From DASVHS01 sp036001325 (lineage in GTDB: Bacteria; Acidobacteriota; Thermoanaerobaculia; Gp7-AA8), in the NCBI GenBank assembly GCA_036001325.1, contig DASYUK010000134.1, positions 1 through 6,760 on the forward strand: a DNA stretch of 6,760 nt, given 5' to 3'. The notes under the pieces were generated by a model. That model did no database searches and was not told the origin of the DNA. It saw nothing but the letters and a program-made list of their open reading frames with translations. The translations under genes and the position numbers were made by a program. Positions within the stretch are counted from its first letter, which is position 1, and each line of letters opens with the position of its first letter. Shown here piece by piece: positions 1 through 6,367 of this stretch.

Positions 1-108
1 CAAGCGGCCGGAGTCCGCAACCCAGGTCGCGAGCTTCCTCATCCGAAACGTGGACCCAAAACCGATGACGACCGGAACGACGCCGCGCCCGTAGAACAGC
101 GCCTGACG
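1..108. other. 3' flank of the kinase gene, coding status undetermined
   Basis: This short stretch lies beyond the kinase stop and runs to the window edge. On the minus strand the kinase's own frame stays open after its TGA for 36 codons. It contains an ATG at 40-42 (MRKLATWVADSG...), which could be the start of a downstream gene. On the plus strand another frame is open from base 2 to a TAG at 92-94 (ending ...NVDPKPMTTGTTPRP), which could be the tail of a convergent gene. Both frames have similar GC-rich third positions, so I cannot choose between them. No terminator hairpin with a T-run is visible. Confidence 0.2.
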
Positions 109-2601
109 TCACGCCAAACCGGTGACGATGTACAGATCCGACAACTGCCGCCGATAGCCGTACGCATAAGTGCGCCCGTCGGGAGTGATGTGTACGGGCA
201 TGATGTCGAGGATGCCGGCCGGGTCGTCGGGGCGAATCGTTACCCACTCGCGCCGCTCGCCAGTGGCGACATCGACGCGGAAGATCTTGAGCACGCACTG
301 CCCGCGCTCGGAGACGAACAGCGCCTGATCGTCGTCCGTCCAGTCGAGAGGGATGTCGCCGGGATTGCATCCCGGCGCCTCGCGCTGTTCGCCGCCCGTG
401 GCTGGAATCAGCACGATCCGCGGCTCGCTGGCCGCCGCGATCGTCGTCCCGTCATGCGATAGCGCGAACGCACCGCTCAGCGGCAGATCCTGTGTCAACG
501 GCCGCGGCTTGCCGTCGCCTTCGATGTCCACCTCGAAGATTTGTTTCGCCTTCCCGGCGTAGTTGCCGAGGATCATCAGGCGCTTGCCGTCGGGAAAGAA
601 CTGCCAGGCGAAATACTCCGACAGATCGCAGGGGATGACTCGCGGCTCGCCGACGCCGGTCGCCACCATCTCCAGATGCGGCGGCGTCCCGAGCGCGACC
701 GCGAGCCATTCGCCATCCGCCGAGATCGGGTTTCCGCGCGCGCGTCCTTCGACGATGCGCACGGCGGGCGCGCCGTCGGTCGGGCGGATGAACACCGTGT
801 TCACGCCCTGGACTCCCGAGGCCTGCTCTTCGAACGAGATGAAGCTGCCATCGCGACTCACGCTGGTGAGGCGAGACCAGTCGAACCACGACAGATTGCG
901 CTCCAGCGTTTCGCCGAGGCGCCCAACGACCTGTTCGCGGCGCCCGTTTTCGATGGCGAGCAGCACGCGTCCATCGGCTCCGATGTCGTGCAACGTTAGC
1001 CTTCCGGGCACGGGGAGAACGATGCGCTCTTTCCCGGTCACGCTGAGCGACATGATGTCGCGTCCGCGACCCTTGCCGATCGCCTCTCCCGAGAACCACA
1101 CTTCCTCGCCGTTCGGCGTCCACGCCAATCCCGACGTGCTGTTGAACGGCTCGCGTCCGCGGACGACCGGCTGACCGGAACGATCGATGATGACGACGGT
1201 GCCGGCGTCGTCGCCCCACACCGGATGCTCGATGAATCCGATGAGTTCTTCATTCGGCGAGAAGCGGGCGAAGCTGATCCACCGCGCGGTCTTATAGATC
1301 ACGTTCCCGATCGGCGACTCGATGCGGTAACTCCCTTCGACCCGTCGGATGATGAGAAAGTTCTTCCCGTCGCGCGTCCACACCGCATCCTGCACGTCCT
1401 GACATACGCGCCGCGGTGCGCCGCCGGCGAGCGGCACGCGCGCCAGCGTTCCGGTGGTCGCGTAGCCGACTCCGATGAATCGCCGGCCGAGAGAGATGGC
1501 GAGCTCGCCGCTCGACGAGACCGACAACACGTCGGCGTCGCGCAGTCCGAGCGGTCGCGCCTCCGGTCCTGTCTGATACGAGGACAGGATCTCCAGTGGA
1601 TTGTCTTCCCACGCCGCGCCGTAGACAACCGATCCATCGGGTGCGAAGCGCGCGCTCATGATGAAGCCGCGGCGGAACGTCATCCGCCGGAAGCTGGGCA
1701 TCTTCGGCGCAGCCTCGGCCTTCTTGTGTGTCGCCGTTTTCTTCTTTGAGGACACCGCCGTGTGCGATCCGCTCTCGCTCAGTCCTTCGATAGCGAACGC
1801 AAAATCCTTCGCCGTCTGAAATCGATTCGCAGGCTTCTTCTCGAGCGCGTGTTGAAGAATGCGTACGAGTCCGGCCGGTGTATCGGCCGCGACCGGCGGC
1901 GGGTCGTCGTGAAGGATGGCGTTCATCGTCTCCACCGACGATTCGCGCCGGAACGGCTGCACACCGGTGATCATCTCGTGGAGGATGACGCCGAGCGAGA
2001 AAATGTCCGAGCGCTGGTCGACGTTATCGCCACGGACCTGCTCGGGCGACATGTAGCCGGCCGTACCGACGACCATGCCCGGGCTCGTGCCGTGACGTCT
2101 CGTCGCCTCATCGTCCTCGGGTTCGGGCTGGAGGAGCTTCACGAGACCGAAGTCGAGCAGCTTCACCCGACCGTCGTTGAGGATGAAGATGTTCTCCGGC
2201 TTGAGATCGCGGTGGACGATGCCCTTCTCATGGGCGGCCGCCAGCCCATTGGCGATCTGCAACACGTAATCCGCAGTTTTCTTGAGCGAGAGGCGTCTCG
2301 TGAGCTGCTCGCGCAGCGTCGTTCCTTCGAGCAGCTCGGAGACGATGTAGGGCATGCCATCGTGGATGCCGACGTCGAACACGACGAGCACGTTCGGATG
2401 ATTGAGCAGTCCGGCGGACATCGCCTCCTGCTCGAATCGCCGGGTGCGATCGGGATCGCCGGCCAGCGCAGCGGGGAGAATCTTTAGCGCGGCGTCGCGC
2501 TTGATCCGCGTGTCGTGCACGCGATAGACCTCACCCATCCCACCCGCGCCGAGAGACGCGATGACTTCGTAGTGAGCGATGCGCGAGCCGGCGGTGAGCA
2601 T
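109..2601 (-). CDS. Serine/threonine protein kinase with C-terminal PD40/TolB-like beta-propeller
   Basis: An 830-residue, probably cytosolic Hanks-type kinase that would phosphorylate Ser/Thr on unknown targets. The kinase domain occupies about residues 8-275. It has the Gly-rich loop LGAGGMGEV (18-26), the ATP lysine in AALKIL (K40), a candidate alpha-C glutamate (E59), the catalytic loop HRDLKPEN (130-137), DFG (150-152), an SPE in the APE position (185-187) and the late conserved Arg (R260). All catalytic residues are present. A Lys/Ala-rich linker (about 285-300) leads into a propeller (about 305-830) of repeated 'F-x-PDG' blades, e.g. ARFAPDG, ARFSPNE, AWTPNGE, PISADGE, QFFPDGK, ALSHDGT and HITPDGR. 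No transmembrane segment separates the two halves, unlike many PknB-type receptors. I chose the ATG at 2599-2601 because family members begin just before the 'G-x-x-I-x-x-Y-E-V' strand. An in-frame ATG at 2664 would add 21 Arg-rich residues. Neither start has a convincing Shine-Dalgarno. The target and ligand are unknown. Confidence 0.93.
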   Translation of the reverse strand: MLTAGSRIAHYEVIASLGAGGMGEVYRVHDTRIKRDAALKILPAALAGDPDRTRRFEQEAMSAGLLNHPNVLVVFDVGIHDGMPYIVSELLEGTTLREQLTRRLSLKKTADYVLQIANGLAAAHEKGIVHRDLKPENIFILNDGRVKLLDFGLVKLLQPEPEDDEATRRHGTSPGMVVGTAGYMSPEQVRGDNVDQRSDIFSLGVILHEMITGVQPFRRESSVETMNAILHDDPPPVAADTPAGLVRILQHALEKKPANRFQTAKDFAFAIEGLSESGSHTAVSSKKKTATHKKAEAAPKMPSFRRMTFRRGFIMSARFAPDGSVVYGAAWEDNPLEILSSYQTGPEARPLGLRDADVLSVSSSGELAISLGRRFIGVGYATTGTLARVPLAGGAPRRVCQDVQDAVWTRDGKNFLIIRRVEGSYRIESPIGNVIYKTARWISFARFSPNEELIGFIEHPVWGDDAGTVVIIDRSGQPVVRGREPFNSTSGLAWTPNGEEVWFSGEAIGKGRGRDIMSLSVTGKERIVLPVPGRLTLHDIGADGRVLLAIENGRREQVVGRLGETLERNLSWFDWSRLTSVSRDGSFISFEEQASGVQGVNTVFIRPTDGAPAVRIVEGRARGNPISADGEWLAVALGTPPHLEMVATGVGEPRVIPCDLSEYFAWQFFPDGKRLMILGNYAGKAKQIFEVDIEGDGKPRPLTQDLPLSGAFALSHDGTTIAAASEPRIVLIPATGGEQREAPGCNPGDIPLDWTDDDQALFVSERGQCVLKIFRVDVATGERREWVTIRPDDPAGILDIMPVHITPDGRTYAYGYRRQLSDLYIVTGLA
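2171..2541 (-). repeat. Direct repeat copy A (inside the intact kinase gene)
   Basis: This 371-bp segment codes for kinase residues 21 to about 144. It matches 6390-6760 in the same orientation at a constant offset of 4219 bp. Reading the two copies side by side I count 10 substitutions and no gaps (2247, 2260, 2263, 2322, 2339, 2359, 2464, 2470, 2476, 2485), about 97% identity. Only three substitutions change an amino acid. Similarity stops sharply below 2171. The other end is set only by the window edge, so the true repeat may be longer. Confidence 0.95.
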
Positions 2602-2807
2602 GGATGAGAAGTGTACCCAACGGCGCACGTGGAGAGTCGTTTTTCGCGTGCGGACGAGGAACATCTTCCGGATCGTCGCGCAACCTCAGTCACGGTCATT
2701 GCGGTTCCTTCGGTTGTAAACGCGCCTCGATTAGCTTCATGACCGACACGATCATGTTTGGACTCTCTTCAGAGTGTTCGCGGCACCGAGGCGGGAACGA
2801 GAGACCG
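2602..2807. other. Intergenic region upstream of the intact kinase
   Basis: About 206 bp between the peptidase stop and the preferred kinase start; on the minus strand it should hold the kinase promoter and leader. I see no clear -35/-10 pair. A small perfect hairpin (ACTCT-CTTC-AGAGT, 2762-2775) has no T-run behind it in the minus direction, so it is not a convincing terminator for the cassette. A minus-strand ATG at 2697-2699 follows an AAGGA at about 6 nt spacing. It opens a frame beginning MTVTEVARRSG that runs out of frame into the kinase 5' end. Confidence 0.4.
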
Positions 2808-4238
2808 TCACGGGCTGACGAGGTCGTTCAGATCTCGATATCTCTTCTTGGAAATGATCTTGTTACCACCGCTATCCCGCTCGAAGTCGAAATGCATGCC
2901 ATCCTTCGAATCGTCGTATTCGTCACCCCAGGTAAATCCCTGGTTAACGAGCGCAATGACGAGATCGAGCGAGATCTCGCGGATTCCGCTTGTAGCCCAA
3001 GCGTCCAAGGTTTTGTTTCCGACAGCCTCGCGGAGAGCTCGTAGGTTTTTTAAGTCAGGATCGGTCGACATCTCGGTCTCTTTGGAAGAAAGAAGGGCCT
3101 CGTCTTTTTCGAGGTCCTTCTGCGCAGACTTACGACCGTCATCGGTCTTGGCTGACGCTAAGGCCTTTTTGTCGCCGGCGACGCGGCTTCGCGTGATCTT
3201 GATCTCAGCAGCGAGCTCGCTTTCGCGAGCGATCGTTTCTTCCAACCACGCCTTCAAGATGTCGGAAGCTCTCATCGCGATCGCATGAATCTGGACGATC
3301 CTCTCGATCCGCCGTCGCCGCTCATCTTCCGAATCGGTCTGCTGCAGAGATCTGTCGACAAATGCTGTACCGAAGTCGAATCCTTCCTGGAACTCCGGGT
3401 CTTTTCCCTTAGTGATCTCCAAGATCAACTGCTTCACCCGGGGTTCAACGATATGAGGGTTCCGTTCAGGATTGATGTCTAGCGCGAGCCCTAGAGCATG
3501 GTTACTCAAGACGCGCCTGTTCGCGACATTTCGTGGAACGAACCCTGACGCAGACTTGACACCTTCTCCGATCACACGTGCCAGATCCGGCGAATCCTTG
3601 TTGAGCTGCATCGCTAGGAACAGCAACTTGGTAGCGACCTGTTTATGAACCATGACGGGCTTGCCGAGAAACGATGCTTCTCGAAGATCGTCAAAGACCT
3701 CCTCCACCGGCCGTGTAATTCCCTCACGGCAATATAAAGCGCGGAGCGCTCGATAGTTGGCGATGGTTTCCTGACGACCAGCAGCGACGGTGGGTTTGAA
3801 GAAGGAGGCGACGAATTTCTTGTTCCTCTCGAGATGATTGAACTCGCTCAGCACCTTCTGCTCGAATGCCACCACTAGCGGCCCGATCAACGATCGTAGT
3901 CGGCCAAGCGCCTTCGCATCGTTCGACAAGTGCAGTTCTGCATCCTTCTCGCGCTCCACTTCCCTGCGCCGCGGTTCCGGACGCACGGATGCCGCGCTCT
4001 TTCGCTGATGACGGCGTCGGAAGACAAGCTCCACCACAAACTGTTCGTCAGCTCCGAGACAGAGTGCATCAGCGACAAGTTTCTCCTCCGCTTTCGAAAG
4101 TGGTTCTTCCTGAAAGTCGACAGGTGCGTCCAGAACACGTGAATCGAGGGCGGGAGGATAGTCTGTCACCGCCTCTCCGCGAGGAACTTGCAAAATGTCC
4201 ATCGCGTGAAACTCTGGATTCAGCCGATCGATGGTCAT
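2808..4238 (-). CDS. M15-family zinc peptidase (VanY / L-Ala-D-Glu peptidase-like) with long helical insertion
   Basis: A 476-residue protein with the M15 signature SxHxxGxAxD at 245-254 (SNHALGLALD, followed by INPERNP). A second motif, GFTWGDEYDDSKDGMHFDF, lies at 434-452. H247, D254 and H449 should bind zinc, and D446 sits where the catalytic acid of M15 peptidases lies. Known members cut peptidoglycan stem peptides (D-Ala-D-Ala or L-Ala-D-Glu bonds). About 195 residues separate D254 from H449. Most of this span is charged and helical (about 300-400, with a likely coiled coil at 333-390). The first 235 residues match nothing I recognise. No signal peptide or membrane segment is seen, so export would need lysis, a holin or a secretion machine. 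I chose the ATG at 4236-4238, 10 bp after the upstream stop; the frame is open further upstream, but that part is the Arg/Ser-rich shadow of the preceding gene. A second ATG at 4200-4202 is possible. It is probably co-translated with the 626-residue protein. Confidence 0.82.
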   Translation of the reverse strand: MTIDRLNPEFHAMDILQVPRGEAVTDYPPALDSRVLDAPVDFQEEPLSKAEEKLVADALCLGADEQFVVELVFRRRHQRKSAASVRPEPRRREVEREKDAELHLSNDAKALGRLRSLIGPLVVAFEQKVLSEFNHLERNKKFVASFFKPTVAAGRQETIANYRALRALYCREGITRPVEEVFDDLREASFLGKPVMVHKQVATKLLFLAMQLNKDSPDLARVIGEGVKSASGFVPRNVANRRVLSNHALGLALDINPERNPHIVEPRVKQLILEITKGKDPEFQEGFDFGTAFVDRSLQQTDSEDERRRRIERIVQIHAIAMRASDILKAWLEETIARESELAAEIKITRSRVAGDKKALASAKTDDGRKSAQKDLEKDEALLSSKETEMSTDPDLKNLRALREAVGNKTLDAWATSGIREISLDLVIALVNQGFTWGDEYDDSKDGMHFDFERDSGGNKIISKKRYRDLNDLVSP

Positions 4239-4248
4239 CGCGCAGTCG

Positions 4249-6129
4249 TTATCGTTCGCCGTTGTTGATGAGCTCGACCTTGAGCAGCTCGTCATTCGGC
4301 TTGAACATTCCCGTAAATGCCTTCGTGCGCTCTTCGGCATCGGTAATCGCCTGAAGAGCTTGTTGCGCCAATCTTTCGCGTTCGTTCGCCAGGGTTTTCG
4401 CTTCCGCTTCCGCCCGCTGCATCTCCATTGCGTATTCGTCGAGCGCATCGGCCTGACCGAGCAAAGCCTCGACAATGACGCTATCGGTACGAAGAGTGAG
4501 TTTCTCCTCCAGTTTCAGGAGTACGCCCTCCACCGGATTGGGATCGTTCTTCTGAGATCCCAAGTAACCTCGCTTGAAGCGGTAGAACATCGCGTCAGTG
4601 GGCGGAGGATAAACGCCATTGACCATTGCGGCGTCCTTTCGCTCCCAGTCCTGCCCATCTGCTTTCATCGTGAACGTCTCCAGCACTGGAACGGGCTCAT
4701 CTTCGTGATCAAACACCACAGCGATGCGTTTGAGTATTGCTTTCGCCACCGCATCGACTTTGCCCGGAACGAGCATGTCTTGAAGCAATGTACGCAGGCC
4801 CGACAGCGGTACCTCACGATAAGAGAGCGACCGGCCGTTCGTGAAACCGATCCGAATCTCTTTCAGGTGGATCTTCGTGATGTACTCCTGATTGAGCTCC
4901 CTGAAAACGAAATTGAGAACGCGTCTGAGGTTAACATTCTTGATTGTCCGCTCGGTCACGCTCTCGTCAGTGCTTTTTTCGCTCCATTCCGAGCTGGAGG
5001 TGACCGTGTTATCGCGTTTGACTGATGCGTCTGAGGCATGTTCCCGCGTAACATCGAGAACGAGCTTGGAGAAGTCGTCGCGTGTCGTATGAATCTCGGT
5101 GCCGTGACCTCCAGTTGCATTCACCTTGATGACTTCGAAGACGTCCACACCGATAGAGTCGAGCCGAACTCCGGGAAAGATCGCCGGGATCACGCCGGGA
5201 TTCGGCGATGTTGGCGGTGTCTCGACCGTGTCCTTCGTCTGCTTATATCCCGTCTCATTCTGGATTGCGGAACGGAACTTCTCAGCCGATGACTGCTGAA
5301 ATGAGTCGAGGATCGTCGACGCCTGGGTCCTCTTCGACTCTGACGACTTCCACGTCTTGAGACTGATTGTGGTTGATTCGCCCGGCAACAACGTAAACGT
5401 CTTGATCGTTCGACCGAGTCCATAGTCGCTCAGGAAGGAGCTGATTCCGTGGATTTCGATCAACATGAGCATGGGAAACGCGTCAGTCGTCGTCGGTGCT
5501 GGGACGGACGTAACACCGCCTCCAAATTTTCCCTGGGGAAGCACGACAACTCCGTGATCGAGGGCGCCGAGGTACTTCTTGAACTGGTCTATCGCACTCG
5601 TCGCGTACTTAGGAGGAATCAGGCCATCGCCATCTGGGGCCGGTTTCAAGTCCGGCGGTGGGGTGATTCCGGCGGCAACGTTGCGCATCTTGAAGCGGGC
5701 TTTTCGTTTCTTCGATCCCTTGCTCTCCGTTTCGCCGCCGGCGAATTCCATCGAGCTTTCCGATGGCATGTCGATATCCCGCTCGCCCGAGGGAAGACCG
5801 GTGGCGTACTGCTCAACGGCAGCGATTTGATCGCCCGCCACACCTGCCGCACGAGCGTGCACGAGCCAGAGCTCGACGGCCTTCTGCGGGTTGAACGTCC
5901 ATCCACCGCCAGACTTTTTCAGGTTGATCGCTTTGCCGGCATCCGCTCCTGCTCCGCGCGCAGCGGCCGTCCATTCGTCATCGGCAATACCGAGGTCCAG
6001 CACGATCGCTCTTCTTCCCACGAAATGACCAGGAAGGGGAACGCTGTAATTGAGCTTTGCGGCACGTCCGGGTGTACCGTCGAACTTGATGATGTTCTCT
6101 GCTGTGTCGGGAATGCTGTCTAGCGGCAT
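4249..6129 (-). CDS. Uncharacterised 626-residue protein, first gene of a two-gene cassette
   Basis: I do not recognise this family. The protein has no signal peptide and no clear transmembrane helix. Residues 1-150 are mixed, ending in a Lys/Arg-rich patch (KGSKKRKARFK, 137-147). A Pro-rich stretch follows (155-173, TPPPDLKPAPDGDG...). The central part has a compact hydrophobic block (219-250, LMLIEIHGISSFL...TFTLLPGE). It then carries two Ser/Thr-rich amphipathic segments (252-300 and 362-398) around a short Pro-rich loop (303-320). Residues 398-435 (NLRRVLNFVFRELNQEY...) look well folded. The C-terminus has a charged coiled-coil-like helix (about 555-605). The start is the ATG at 6127-6129, chosen because AAGGAGA lies 8 nt upstream; an in-frame ATG at 6177 would extend through that site. 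The stop is followed after 10 bp by the M15 peptidase gene, so the two form an operon and may act together. Structural, adaptor or pore-forming roles are all possible; none is shown. Confidence 0.85.
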   Translation of the reverse strand: MPLDSIPDTAENIIKFDGTPGRAAKLNYSVPLPGHFVGRRAIVLDLGIADDEWTAAARGAGADAGKAINLKKSGGGWTFNPQKAVELWLVHARAAGVAGDQIAAVEQYATGLPSGERDIDMPSESSMEFAGGETESKGSKKRKARFKMRNVAAGITPPPDLKPAPDGDGLIPPKYATSAIDQFKKYLGALDHGVVVLPQGKFGGGVTSVPAPTTTDAFPMLMLIEIHGISSFLSDYGLGRTIKTFTLLPGESTTISLKTWKSSESKRTQASTILDSFQQSSAEKFRSAIQNETGYKQTKDTVETPPTSPNPGVIPAIFPGVRLDSIGVDVFEVIKVNATGGHGTEIHTTRDDFSKLVLDVTREHASDASVKRDNTVTSSSEWSEKSTDESVTERTIKNVNLRRVLNFVFRELNQEYITKIHLKEIRIGFTNGRSLSYREVPLSGLRTLLQDMLVPGKVDAVAKAILKRIAVVFDHEDEPVPVLETFTMKADGQDWERKDAAMVNGVYPPPTDAMFYRFKRGYLGSQKNDPNPVEGVLLKLEEKLTLRTDSVIVEALLGQADALDEYAMEMQRAEAEAKTLANERERLAQQALQAITDAEERTKAFTGMFKPNDELLKVELINNGER

Positions 6130-6136
6130 GAGAAGG

Positions 6137-6143
6137 TCTCCTT
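6137..6143 (-). promoter_or_regulatory. Ribosome binding site of the 626-residue protein gene
   Basis: The minus strand reads AAGGAGA here, after an A-run, with 8 nt between GGAG and the ATG at 6127-6129. This is the clearest Shine-Dalgarno in the window, and it decides the start of this gene. Confidence 0.8.
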
Positions 6144-6328
6144 TTTTGTTAGTGAAAGACGCTGGGCAGACAGACACCGACCGTTGTCACGTCGATGCTG
6201 CCGTGCACTGATTCACGCTACTGACCTGCGTTTAAGGAGGAGTTGCCGAAGTCACGCTTTCCCTACCCCCGAATTGCGTGAGGTCTCGCTGTGCGTGCTC
6301 GCGATCATCAGGTATGGCCGGCTTGGTT

Positions 6329-6349
6329 GGTTGTGCAGCGCCTACAACC
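6329..6349. repeat. Short inverted repeat in the cassette leader
   Basis: GGTTGT (6329-6334) and ACAACC (6344-6349) form a perfect 6-bp stem with a 9-nt loop. There is no T-run on either side, so a terminator is unlikely. It could be a protein binding site or chance. Confidence 0.3.
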
Positions 6350-6367
6350 GTCGGAATGACAGGAAGA

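Noticed and set aside
452..1253. Long Arg-rich open frames on the minus strand inside the kinase gene
   Set aside because: They are out-of-frame readings of a GC-rich gene, with compositions dominated by Arg, Ala and Ser, no domain-like motifs and no ribosome binding site. The kinase/propeller frame explains the DNA fully.
1225..2487. Plus-strand open frames antisense to the kinase (174 and 241 codons)
   Set aside because: They mirror the codon periodicity of the kinase on the other strand. The same antisense peptide reappears at the duplicate near 6400, as expected for a shadow frame.
2762..2775. Hairpin ACTCT-CTTC-AGAGT as terminator of the cassette
   Set aside because: The stem is only 5 bp and no T-run follows in the minus direction.
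4239..4475. N-terminal extension of the M15 peptidase frame up to 4475
   Set aside because: The added 79 residues are Arg/Ser-rich and come from the out-of-frame reading of the upstream gene's C-terminal coiled coil. An ATG 10 bp after that gene's stop gives the natural start.
4231..6123. Plus-strand open frames antisense to the 626-residue protein gene
   Set aside because: They overlap a gene with a clear start, a strong ribosome binding site and a well-formed protein sequence. They show no motifs of their own.
6234..6282. Plus-strand AAGGAGGAG followed by a TTG start
   Set aside because: The frame is only about 13 codons and ends in TGA with no recognisable product. The AAGGAGG is more likely chance or part of the minus-strand leader structure.
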